From positions 1 to 25,180 of the IMG/VR virus record IMGVR_UViG_3300007722_000106: a stretch of 25,180 nt of DNA, one strand, 5' to 3'. The notes beneath the pieces are model-generated. The model made no database searches. It was given only the letters and a program-made list of their open reading frames with translations, and was not told the DNA's origin. Position 1 is the first letter of the stretch. Each line of letters starts with the position of its first letter. The position numbers and the translations under genes were made by a program. Shown here piece after piece: positions 5,912 through 14,023 of the stretch. The stretch comes from a virus.

Positions 5912-7408
5912 ATGGCTGGATACCTTCGTCCTGGTGTCTATGTTGCGGAATCCCTCAACTTAGTTCCACCAGCTCAAAGCACAACCTCGCAGTCAGTCGC
6001 TGCATTCATTGGCTCTATGGATCGTGGTCCAGTTGATCCCACTCTGGTTACATCCTGGAGTCAATACGTAAGCCTCTATGGAGGCTGGACGACTGAAAAA
6101 GCGGTTCACACTGCTGCTCTTCTCTTCTTCTCAAACGGAGGAAGTCAAGCGTACTTCACGCGCGTAGTTGACCCTAGCGCAGACTCTGCAACAATTACTT
6201 TTGCGGATCGTGCTACTTCACCTAACGACACACTTACTTTAAACGCTAAGAACGTTGGCGCATGGGGTAACGCAATTAACGTGTCAATTACTAACTCTGC
6301 TGTATTGGGAGCATTTGATGTGACAGTGTTCTATCAAGGAACGGCAGCAACTAACATTGTTGAGCGTTTTACTGATTTAACAATGACACCAACTGACAAC
6401 CGATACGCAGTATCTGTGATTAACTCACAATCTAATTACTTATCAGCAGTTAACGAAAACTCAGCTACAACTAGCCTAACGCTACGTATTCCGGTTCTTG
6501 CGACAAACGAGTCACTTGCTGCCGGAACACCTGCTGTTGCTGGAATTGACGAGGCTGAAATTGCTGCTGCTGTTAACGCATTTGACGTAATTCAAAGCTC
6601 GCTAGTTCTTAACGCTCCTGGTGTAACTGGCGCTACAGCGGTAAATTTAATTACCTCTTACGCAGAGAACCGCGGAGATGTATTTGTTGTTATTGATCCT
6701 ATTCAAGGAAGTGCAGCAAATCAAATTACTCGCGCTGATTCGTACACAGCAACATCTTATGGCGCTGTTTACTACCCAGAAATCGTGATTAAAGACCCAA
6801 CAATTACTACACAGGGCGTAACCGTTCCTGCTAGTCCTGGTGGAGCCGTAGTTGGTTTATACCTAGCTACAGATGCTTCTCGTGGCGTTTTCAAAGCACC
6901 TGCTGGTCTTGCGGCACGTCTTGGTGGAGCGGTTTCAGTTGCTCCTCTAACTAACTCAGAACTTGACAACCTTAACAGCAACTCTGCTGCCGTAAACGCA
7001 ATTAAGTTTGTGCCGGGCTCAGGTATTGTTGTTATGGGATCACGCACACTAGATGGTTCATATGTTTCTAAGTATGTTCCTGTTCGTCGTACACTCATCT
7101 ACTTGCGTAAGGCTTTGTCAGAATTAAGCCAGTTTGCAATTTTTGAGCCAAACGACGGAGTTTTGTGGCGTCGCATCACTGCAACACTAGAAGGTCTTTT
7201 AACAGACTTCTGGCGTCAAGGTGGTCTACGTGGTGCAGTTCCAACCCAAGCATTTTATGTAAAGTGCGACGTTGAACTAAACCCACAACAATCTATTGAT
7301 GCTGGTCAAGTAAACATCGAAATTGGTGTTGCTCTACAACGTCCAGCAGAATTTGTAATCATCAAGATCGGCCAGTTTGACGGTGGCACCACCGTTACTG
7401 TGGCGTAA
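5912..7408 (+). CDS. Contractile tail sheath protein
   Basis: A 498-residue protein with AAGGAG upstream of ATG 5912. The N-terminus (YLRPGVYVAESLN) is the classic sheath opening (PGVYvxE), and residues 27-60 (SVAAFIGSMDRGPV...TSWSQYVSLYGGW) match the conserved FIG.t.kGP....V.s..ef...fG region. The C-terminal domain (~385-498) has VPVRRTLIYLRKALSE, the WRRITATLEGLLTDFWRQGGL segment and the closing strand VNIEIGVALQRPAEFVIIKIGQ, as in phage and pyocin sheaths. The middle is a variable outer domain. It is expected to polymerise around the tube and contract on infection. It is followed directly by the tube gene. Confidence 0.97.
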   Translation: MAGYLRPGVYVAESLNLVPPAQSTTSQSVAAFIGSMDRGPVDPTLVTSWSQYVSLYGGWTTEKAVHTAALLFFSNGGSQAYFTRVVDPSADSATITFADRATSPNDTLTLNAKNVGAWGNAINVSITNSAVLGAFDVTVFYQGTAATNIVERFTDLTMTPTDNRYAVSVINSQSNYLSAVNENSATTSLTLRIPVLATNESLAAGTPAVAGIDEAEIAAAVNAFDVIQSSLVLNAPGVTGATAVNLITSYAENRGDVFVVIDPIQGSAANQITRADSYTATSYGAVYYPEIVIKDPTITTQGVTVPASPGGAVVGLYLATDASRGVFKAPAGLAARLGGAVSVAPLTNSELDNLNSNSAAVNAIKFVPGSGIVVMGSRTLDGSYVSKYVPVRRTLIYLRKALSELSQFAIFEPNDGVLWRRITATLEGLLTDFWRQGGLRGAVPTQAFYVKCDVELNPQQSIDAGQVNIEIGVALQRPAEFVIIKIGQFDGGTTVTVA

Positions 7409-7424
7409 AGGAGACTAATAAAAA

Positions 7425-8048
7425 ATGGCAACAGACAGCGTAATTAATCGCTTTTCAAGCGTAGCTACCGATCCGCTTCGCTCGTTTCGGTTCTATGCAG
7501 AGTTCCTTACCCCACAACAGGGCGGAACAGTAAATTCAAAAATCACTACTGGTTTTACTGGTGGTTTTACTCAGATCTCTGGTCTTGGTATTAACACTGC
7601 AAGCATCGCTTATCGCGAAGGTGGCTACAACACCACTATTCACCAAGTACCAGGCATGACTACGTTCAACCCAATCTCATTTAACCGTGGGGTTATTTAC
7701 AAGAACGAACAAGCCATCAACTGGATGAAGCATTTATTTGCTGCGGCAGCTGGAGACGGAATTGCCCTAGGCAGTAACGACTTCCGTTGTGATATCAAGA
7801 TTTACGTCTTGGATCACCCAGCAGCATCAAACGCAACTGCTACACCCACTGGTGAAGGTGGATCAAACACACCAAAGATGGGATTCCATGTACACAATGC
7901 TTGGATTTCAACTTTGAACTACTCAGACCTTGATGCTGGTGGAAACAACCTTATGGTTGAAACTATGGGCGTTGTACACGAAGGTCTCTCTGTGTTCTAT
8001 ACTCAGGGCAGTGGAGCTACTCCGTACGCCCCGCTAGTAACCACGTAA
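7425..8048 (+). CDS. Tail tube protein (T4 gp19-like)
   Basis: A 207-residue protein with AAGGAG upstream. Conserved tube features are visible: DPLRSFRFYAEF at ~17-28, a GFTQISGLG segment at ~48-56 (gp19 family F..v.GL.), YREGG followed by HQVPGMTTFNPISFNRGVI (tube family R.lPG...y..itl.RG), and a C-terminal NDFRCDIKIYVLDHP then AWISTLNYSDLDAGGNNLMVETMGVVHEGL, the usual P.......a.....e.l.l.hegl. It forms the inner tube. Sheath-then-tube order is standard for contractile tails. Confidence 0.95.
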   Translation: MATDSVINRFSSVATDPLRSFRFYAEFLTPQQGGTVNSKITTGFTGGFTQISGLGINTASIAYREGGYNTTIHQVPGMTTFNPISFNRGVIYKNEQAINWMKHLFAAAAGDGIALGSNDFRCDIKIYVLDHPAASNATATPTGEGGSNTPKMGFHVHNAWISTLNYSDLDAGGNNLMVETMGVVHEGLSVFYTQGSGATPYAPLVTT

Positions 8049-8071
8049 TAAAAAAATAAGGAGAACTAATC

Positions 8072-8869
8072 GTGACCGAGCAAATGCTCTCTGATCCACA
8101 ATCTTTAGCACAAGCCGCTAAACAATTTGCAGCCGAGCCCGTGGTACAAGTTATCACTCAGGCGCCGTCTGATACTGAGGTCGTCCTTCCCGGAGGATTT
8201 ATTAACCGGGAAGGCGCCTTAGTTAAGTACGCAGAAGTACGTGAACTAAACGGTGCGGACGAGGAAGCAATTGCTCGTTCTGGAAACACTGGTCGTGCAC
8301 TAAACACGATGCTACAACGAGGACTTGTAACACTTGGTATGGAGTCTACGTCTAAAGAAGACCTAGGTACTCTTCTCTCAGGAGACCGAGACGCAATCCT
8401 TATTGGAATTCGTAGAGCAACATTTGGTAAAAGCATTGAGTTTTCAGGCGCTTGCCCTAGTTGTTCAGCAGAACAAACACTTGTTTTAGATTTAGATACT
8501 GACATTCCAATCGTAACTTTGGATGACCCTATAGAAGATCGACTATGGGAATACACCTCAAAGTTGGGCACTGTAATTGTTGGTTTACCGACTGGTCTTA
8601 CACAACGAAGACTGCTTGAAAACTCTGAAAAAACAGCATCTGAATTAAACACAATTTTGTTGTCTGGGTGTGTAGCATCTATTAATGGAAGCCCTTCTAT
8701 GGGCGCTCCTTCAGTACTAAAACTTAGTTGGAAAGACCGTGAAATACTCGTTCAACAAATTCTAGAACGTAACCCAGGCCCACGCCTTGGGGAGGTGAAG
8801 AAGGCTTGCGAGGCATGTGGTGAGGATATTCCTATGCCATTGACCTTAGTATCGTTGTTTCGCGTATAA
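8072..8869 (+). CDS. Tail/baseplate assembly chaperone, T4 gp26/gp51-type, zero-frame product
   Basis: A 265-residue protein with GTG start and AAGGAG upstream. It resembles the T4-type baseplate assembly family: LPGGFINREG...VRELNGADEEAIARSG near residues 40-72 and a helical RRATFGKSIEFSG segment. Two CxxC pairs are visible, C128-P-S-C131 and C246-E-A-C249, likely forming one zinc ribbon. It lies between tube and tape measure, the place of tail assembly chaperones, and its 3' end carries a shift-prone UUU CGC from which a downstream frame can be fused. The gene is thus probably expressed as a short and a long form, as in lambda G/GT. Confidence 0.8.
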   Translation: MTEQMLSDPQSLAQAAKQFAAEPVVQVITQAPSDTEVVLPGGFINREGALVKYAEVRELNGADEEAIARSGNTGRALNTMLQRGLVTLGMESTSKEDLGTLLSGDRDAILIGIRRATFGKSIEFSGACPSCSAEQTLVLDLDTDIPIVTLDDPIEDRLWEYTSKLGTVIVGLPTGLTQRRLLENSEKTASELNTILLSGCVASINGSPSMGAPSVLKLSWKDREILVQQILERNPGPRLGEVKKACEACGEDIPMPLTLVSLFRV

Positions 8870-9008
8870 GACTGAGGACTACGTAAATCTTTTGGACCAA
8901 TTTGAAGCATTAACTCGCGCATTTACAGGGTGGACTTTGACGGATATCCGATCATTGTCATTTCGTGAACGCAAAAATTGGATTGAAAGATCTGGGCGTA
9001 GGAGGTAA
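8072..9008 (+). CDS. Long form of tail assembly chaperone by programmed +1 frameshift (join 8072-8860, 8862-9008)
   Basis: After the zero-frame stop at 8867-8869 there is an open frame from 8850 to TAA 9006-9008 in the +1 register. If the P-site tRNA-Phe on UUU (8858-8860) slips onto UUC (8859-8861), the product continues F-A-Y-K-T-E-D-Y-V-N for 48 residues to IERSGRRR, giving about 311 residues. The tail includes LLDQFEALTRAFTGW and LTDIRSLSFRERKNWIE, a pattern typical of the second ORF of tail chaperones (a leucine-rich pair then L/SxRERxNWxE). The UUU CGC motif is the same type as the influenza PA-X UUU CGU site. An independent TTG start at 8892 behind GAGGA is a weaker alternative. Shift direction and efficiency are inferred. 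Confidence 0.68.
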
Positions 9009-9010
9009 CC

Positions 9011-11317
9011 ATGGCTAAAGATACCGCATCATCGATGGGTACTGGCGGTAGCGGCGGCATTTTTAGCCGTAAAACCGAGCTTGTTGCTGACCTCACCTCT
9101 GCTTTTAAAACTTTAAACCAAGAACTTGAAAAAACTAAAAAACTTTCTGAAGATATATCTAAAAATTTAAAAGGCGCTTTTCCAGCCAGTGGTTCAGGTA
9201 ATTTACTAGGCTCAAGTTTTGGCACGTCTACTGGAACTAAAAATACTGACGAAAACAACGGCACTGGCGGGGGCGGTGGGGGACCTAAAAACTTTGCTTT
9301 AGGTGCTTTAAAGTTTGTACTTCAAGCTGGTGCATTAGCAATGCAGGCGCTGCCTTCAGTGCAAGAAGCGTTTGAGCAAGATTTACTTCGTTCTCGCTTT
9401 GGGTTTTTTGGTGGTAAAAACGCTAACGCAACTCAAATGCAAATGGCTCGTCAAGGAACAACTACAGATCCTTTAGACGCCGCTCGCGCATCAATGATCG
9501 GCGCAACCCAAGGCTTAATGCCTGGGTTAAAAAACTTTAGCAGTATTGCGTCAAGCGCCGCAACGGTTTCTAACCTTATGCCCGGCGTTGGCGTATCTGG
9601 CGGTATGCAAGCAATGGGTGCATTAAACCAGGGTAAAAACGTAAATATGCTTCGTATGATTGGCATTAACGTTCGTGGGGCTGACGGATTACAGCGTGGG
9701 TTCGAAGACATCGCTAACGACCTGTGGAAAAGCATTAACTCACAAAAAACTGGGTCAGCTAAAATTTCTAAAGAAGACTTGTCCATGTCTTTGCAGCCGG
9801 GTAACGCTCTTGCTTCTATGATGGATCAATATTTTGGTAATGACCCCGTTCTTAGACAAGGTGTTATTTCGGCTTTGTACCAAAAGGCTGGTGGAGGATC
9901 TTTTACAAAAGAATCCCTTAAACAGGCTGGTGCAACTACTGGCGCTGTTGAAAGTATGAGCGATAGAAATGCTGCCTCTTTAAATGTTAATCAAGCGCTT
10001 GCTCCATCTGTTCTTACTGGTTTTGAAAAAGCAAACGAACTTTTGGCTGCAGCAAGCGACAAACTTGCTGATGCTGCGCGAAGTGCTGGAATAATTGGAG
10101 ACATAATTCGAGCCGCAGCAGCAACTAAAGGTTTTACAGATACAGTTGCAAGTTCTGGAAACGGTTCTGGATCTGGGGCTATGGGAATGTTAGGTAGCCT
10201 TGGTGGAACTGCCCTTGGAAGTTTCTTTGGAAGTAAAGGCGTAAAAGGCGCAACTAATATGTTTAAAGGTGGGCCTAAATCTTTCGTTAGTAAGGCTAAA
10301 GGTTTTGGCAGTAAAATTGGGATGAAAGGAGGTCGCGCTGCCCTTGCCGCGCTTACTTACGCAGGGCTAGAAAAAGCACAAAAATATTTAAATGAAAATG
10401 CAGATGTCCCAGACTGGGTAAGAACGAGTGCAAATATAGCCTTTGACGCAGGTCAAGGAGCCGCAACAGGTTTTATTGCTGCAGGTCCTGGTGGTGCAGT
10501 TGTTGGAACTGGCGTAGGAATAGCTGGTTCAATAATGAATCCTTATGGTGAAGGAGAAGAATACGGTGAAGGTGGCGGAAGCGATGATGTAGCCACAGCC
10601 GCTAGGGGGATGATTTATCCGTTATCTGGAAGACCTCCTATAACAAGTGCGTTTGGTAAAGTTCGTCACCTTACATTTAACAACGGACAGCGAAGCCCTT
10701 CTTATGGAAAACCTCACGGTGGCATTGACTTCGGTGTTCCTGAGGGAACTCCTGTTTACGCCGTAACTGATGGCGTTGTAGATGCTACTAATTTTGATGC
10801 ACCGGGTTTTGGAAATTACATTAAAACTTTAAACTCAGATGGTACTGAAAACTTTTTTGGTCACTTAAGCCGTAAGTTGGTTGAAGGTGGAGCAAGAGTC
10901 AAAGCTGGTGACATCGTAGGTTATAGCGGAAACACTGGTTCATCTACGGGTCCACACTTACACTTTGAAGTACGTAAAGATGCAAACAAACTAGACCCTA
11001 TGGCGTACTTGTCTGGCGCTGAAGCCAACTCTTTGACTGCTGGTGCCATACCGCCTTCTTCTGGAAATAACCTTACTTTAAGAAGAGGCGCAGGCGATCT
11101 TATTATGCAACCTATGGGAGGCGAAGGCTTAACCCCAGCCCCAGTAAATGGAATGTTTAACCGAGGTTCCGATTCACCACAAACAATTAATTATGGTGGA
11201 GTTACAATTACGTTTAACATGCCAGAAAAATCTGCTGGAGATGTTAAAGCAATTGCTGCAGAAGTAAAGCGTGTTTTATCAAACGACAGTATTCGTGAAA
11301 AGGCGGTAAATAAATAA
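9011..11317 (+). CDS. Tape measure protein with C-terminal M23 peptidase domain
   Basis: A 768-residue protein with AGGAGG just upstream. Residues ~25-52 form a short coiled coil, then a Gly-rich linker (~78-94). The middle is Ala/Gly-rich with hydrophobic stretches (~100-130, ~355-510), typical of tape measures. Residues ~533-665 are an M23 (LytM-type) metallopeptidase domain: H569-GGI-D573, then GHLS (H618), then H649-L-H651-F-E with the STGPHLHFEV context. All zinc ligands expected for an active enzyme are present (H569, D573, H651, plus H618/H649 catalytic). It sets tail length and, after release, could cut host peptidoglycan. The C-terminus (~735-768) is an amphipathic helix that may bind the baseplate. 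Confidence 0.92.
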   Translation: MAKDTASSMGTGGSGGIFSRKTELVADLTSAFKTLNQELEKTKKLSEDISKNLKGAFPASGSGNLLGSSFGTSTGTKNTDENNGTGGGGGGPKNFALGALKFVLQAGALAMQALPSVQEAFEQDLLRSRFGFFGGKNANATQMQMARQGTTTDPLDAARASMIGATQGLMPGLKNFSSIASSAATVSNLMPGVGVSGGMQAMGALNQGKNVNMLRMIGINVRGADGLQRGFEDIANDLWKSINSQKTGSAKISKEDLSMSLQPGNALASMMDQYFGNDPVLRQGVISALYQKAGGGSFTKESLKQAGATTGAVESMSDRNAASLNVNQALAPSVLTGFEKANELLAAASDKLADAARSAGIIGDIIRAAAATKGFTDTVASSGNGSGSGAMGMLGSLGGTALGSFFGSKGVKGATNMFKGGPKSFVSKAKGFGSKIGMKGGRAALAALTYAGLEKAQKYLNENADVPDWVRTSANIAFDAGQGAATGFIAAGPGGAVVGTGVGIAGSIMNPYGEGEEYGEGGGSDDVATAARGMIYPLSGRPPITSAFGKVRHLTFNNGQRSPSYGKPHGGIDFGVPEGTPVYAVTDGVVDATNFDAPGFGNYIKTLNSDGTENFFGHLSRKLVEGGARVKAGDIVGYSGNTGSSTGPHLHFEVRKDANKLDPMAYLSGAEANSLTAGAIPPSSGNNLTLRRGAGDLIMQPMGGEGLTPAPVNGMFNRGSDSPQTINYGGVTITFNMPEKSAGDVKAIAAEVKRVLSNDSIREKAVNK

Positions 11318-12414
11318 TGTCATACCTTGGCCTACCAGTTATTACTACTAGTGAAGATCGTACGAGAGCGGCAGCCACTAAAGCCGCTGCGGATAAAGTT
11401 GCGGCTGCAAAAGCAGCAAAAATTACACAATATCTTTTAATTCAAAAATTAAAAAAAATAGACCCAAATTTTGCTGCAAAACTAGTGGCACAGAGAAAGA
11501 AAACAGCGATAGAAAAAGCAAAGGCGGCAGCCAAAGCCAAAAAAGATAAAGAAAAAAATAAACCGCCTACTGAGCCACTTCGATATAGATGGAATTTGCC
11601 TCCGCACAAGTGGAGTCTTGCGGTAACCCCTAAACAAATGCACCCAGATCTTTACACGGATCCAAACAATAATGGTTTGGGTGTTGTAGACGAGAGATAT
11701 CGCAGGGGACGTATATGGTGGTACGCCAATACCAAAAACACTTACAACACTGGTGACGGTACGGCTAAAGAGCAGGACGTAGGAAACAAAAGAAAATACG
11801 GTTTTCAATTTATGTGGAACCCAGAGACTTTTTCTACATCTGTAGCTTTAAATACTGAAATTACTCCTACCCCAGCTGATCGATTTGTTGGTGTTGCTGG
11901 AGCATTCCCAAGCGGTGAAACTATCTCTTTTACTATCCGAATAGATAGAACAAACGACTTTGCTTGCCTTAGAAATCTTTTAAAGAAAAATTATGCAAAG
12001 TCTTTAACTTTGTTTTCTTCCGCAGCCGATAGCCCTGTATTTGAACAAATGGCTGACTTTTATTCAAGTGGGTTTTCTTTGGTTGAGGGTGAAAAAATGG
12101 GAACAAAAATTAAAGAATTAATGGAACTTGGTACGCTTGCTGATATTGAATATATCTATAAAGCGGTTAACGGACCTAATTGGACAAGCATTAGTGGAAG
12201 AAAAACCTCTGACATTGGATACTTATCGGCTACCCTTCTTAGAGTAGACATTGGTCCAGCTTCATATGTGGGGTACATAAATAGTTTGACAGTAAATCAC
12301 ATTTCATTTAGCCAAGATATGACGCCTATACGTACTGACGTACAGGTTTCTATGAACCTTATGGCATCTGCTGGTATTGCAAGCGAAGGTATAGCGGCAC
12401 CTGTTGCCCCTTAA
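11317..12414 (+). CDS. Contractile-injection-system tube/hub-adaptor protein with Lys/Ala-rich N-terminal arm
   Basis: A 365-residue protein whose ATG overlaps the upstream stop. Residues ~14-82 are almost entirely Ala/Lys (e.g. AAAKAAKITQYLL, KAKAAAKAKKDKEKNK) and should form a long basic helix. The rest matches the CIS tube-initiator pattern (XkdP/Afp7-like N-domain): YGFQFMWNPETFSTSVALN, a FPSGETISFTIRIDRTND strand pair, and a C-terminal SLTVNHISFSQDMTPIRTDVQVSMNL. In the family this protein caps the tube at the baseplate hub. It lies next to a LysM-type gene and the hub, as expected. The family call is moderate; the charged arm is seen directly. Confidence 0.6.
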   Translation: MSYLGLPVITTSEDRTRAAATKAAADKVAAAKAAKITQYLLIQKLKKIDPNFAAKLVAQRKKTAIEKAKAAAKAKKDKEKNKPPTEPLRYRWNLPPHKWSLAVTPKQMHPDLYTDPNNNGLGVVDERYRRGRIWWYANTKNTYNTGDGTAKEQDVGNKRKYGFQFMWNPETFSTSVALNTEITPTPADRFVGVAGAFPSGETISFTIRIDRTNDFACLRNLLKKNYAKSLTLFSSAADSPVFEQMADFYSSGFSLVEGEKMGTKIKELMELGTLADIEYIYKAVNGPNWTSISGRKTSDIGYLSATLLRVDIGPASYVGYINSLTVNHISFSQDMTPIRTDVQVSMNLMASAGIASEGIAAPVAP

Positions 12415-12423
12415 AGGAGAATC

Positions 12424-12705
12424 ATGGGAATATTTCAAGGGTCTAGGTACGAGTACTCTGTAGTTGACTTTGTTGCTGTTGCGCAAGAAGCCGACTCTAA
12501 CGCTGTTGTTTTTTACTCTTTTGATGAATTAGGTTCTTTTTCTTATTTAGAGCACACGTACGTTGAGGGCGAGCGTTTAGATTCAATAGCGCAGCAGTAC
12601 TACAACAGACCAGACATGTGGTGGGTAATCCTTGACCACAACCCTGAAATATCAGATCCAAATAATATACCTTCAGGTAAGGTTTTAAGGATTCCAAATG
12701 TATAA
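12424..12705 (+). CDS. LysM-type baseplate protein (gpX / gp53-like)
   Basis: A 93-residue protein with AAGGAGAATC before the ATG. Residues ~45-93 form one LysM-like domain: HTYVEGERLDSIAQQYYNRPDMWWVILDHN, then a PNNIPSGKVLRIP closing strand, the usual x..G..LRIP ending. LysM modules of this type are found in P2 gpX and in the T4 gp53 baseplate wedge. Here the role is likely structural at the hub rather than peptidoglycan binding. Its last 8 bases overlap the hub gene start. Confidence 0.8.
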   Translation: MGIFQGSRYEYSVVDFVAVAQEADSNAVVFYSFDELGSFSYLEHTYVEGERLDSIAQQYYNRPDMWWVILDHNPEISDPNNIPSGKVLRIPNV

Positions 12706-14023
12706 CTTTGTTTCCGTAAAATTTCCTAATGCTGGGGAGTCTTTGGTACAAGTTTTAGATATGAACCTTTGGCAGACTAGATATAAACACGATTTTGCTG
12801 TGTTTACATTTAGAGATTATGAGCCTTCTTACAACAACATTAGGCCAGGAACTCCTATGGAATTTACTCTTCACGGAGACTACAGTCAAGAAAACTTTAA
12901 TGGGTACATCCACCACGTAACACCAAGAATAAGCCCTGGTAAAAATTATGTTGAAGTACATTTTATTGGAGCGTCGTACTACTTAAAACAAACTTCACAA
13001 GCAACTTACAAAGAAAAAACAGCATCTGAAATTGTAATTGCAATAGCAAAGCGTAACAATTTTGCGTATAAAGTTGCTCCTCATCCTAGAGTTTACCCTC
13101 AGATCTCCCAAGCTGGGCTAACTGATATGGAAATGATTAACAAATTAGCAAAACAATGTGGCTATTCTGCAAGATTTAAAAACGCTGAAATCTATTTTCA
13201 ACCTATGCTTAAACTGTATGACGAAGGCAGAAAGAACGCGCAAACTCTTGTTTTAAGAGATTCAAGCGACCCTCAAGGAAGTACTTTGTACTCTTTTGAC
13301 CCTTTAATTGGAGAAAGCCTAGAGCACGACGGGGAATACAAATCTGCAACAGCCATCTCTGGAGTAGACGCATTTACTGGAAAACTTATTCAAGTAACAA
13401 ACCAAAAAAGACCTAAAACAACAAGAATCAAGTCTGAACCTGAGTTCTTTGATCGTTTTTCTACAATAACTGTGGCAAACGATTACGCTGTTGCTAAAAG
13501 CGAATCTAAATCTGCTGATGAACGTAATGGTTTTCCTTACAGAGCAACTGCGGAAGCGCTTGGAGATCCAGGGCTTCACCCTGACGCAGCGGTATATGTT
13601 GACGGGGTTGGCAGTGATTACTCTGGGTTTTGGATTATTTTAGAAGCCCACCACAAACTAACTTCTACGGGGTATACCCAATTTGTTTACACCACAACTT
13701 TAACTTTAGGAACTGATTCTTTAGGGGCGTCAGTCTCAGGGGATAAAGTTCCAAACTCAAGGCCAAAGCGAACAATTATTCCTAATGTTCGTCAAACAAA
13801 TGTAAAACCAAAAACTAATTTAAAAAAAGGATCAATTGCTAAGAGTAAAAACGCTCAAGTAGGTTTTGGTAATATTAAAAATAGAACTAAACCGTTGACA
13901 GCAAATCAAGTAATTATTGCTAAAAAATGGGTTAGCCCATCAGGTAACCTAGGAAAAGTAACTGTTAAAAAAACTAGACCGCAAATTGTAGTTAATAAGC
14001 TAAGGAGTCAGGGTGTCCTCTGA
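12698..14023 (+). CDS. Baseplate hub protein (gpD / gp27 / VgrG N-domain type)
   Basis: A 441-residue protein. Beta-rich domains of the gpD/gp27 type are visible: an opening strand set with FAVFTFRDYEPSYNN and RPGTPMEFTLHG, YFSGYIHHVTPR-like strand (NFNGYIHHVTPR, ~residues 65-76), EVHFIGASYYLKQ, and TASEIVIAIAKRNNFAYKV (~100-120) then the LTDMEMINKLAKQCGYSARF helix-strand unit of the hub (~140-160). The C-terminal ~95 residues are Lys-rich and of low complexity (KKGSIAKSKNAQ, KPLTANQVIIAK), perhaps tethering the spike. It is directly followed by the spike gene. The trimeric hub under the tube is the expected position. Confidence 0.85.
   Translation: MYNFVSVKFPNAGESLVQVLDMNLWQTRYKHDFAVFTFRDYEPSYNNIRPGTPMEFTLHGDYSQENFNGYIHHVTPRISPGKNYVEVHFIGASYYLKQTSQATYKEKTASEIVIAIAKRNNFAYKVAPHPRVYPQISQAGLTDMEMINKLAKQCGYSARFKNAEIYFQPMLKLYDEGRKNAQTLVLRDSSDPQGSTLYSFDPLIGESLEHDGEYKSATAISGVDAFTGKLIQVTNQKRPKTTRIKSEPEFFDRFSTITVANDYAVAKSESKSADERNGFPYRATAEALGDPGLHPDAAVYVDGVGSDYSGFWIILEAHHKLTSTGYTQFVYTTTLTLGTDSLGASVSGDKVPNSRPKRTIIPNVRQTNVKPKTNLKKGSIAKSKNAQVGFGNIKNRTKPLTANQVIIAKKWVSPSGNLGKVTVKKTRPQIVVNKLRSQGVL

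Noticed and set aside
8158-8652. 164-residue antisense frame opposite the tail chaperone
   Set aside because: No ribosome site, atypical composition, and it is opposite a recognised gene.
8892-9008. Independent TTG start for the second chaperone frame
   Set aside because: Possible (GAGGA 13 bases upstream) but spacing is long, the start is poor, and a slip-prone UUU CGC lies just upstream; kept as alternative only.
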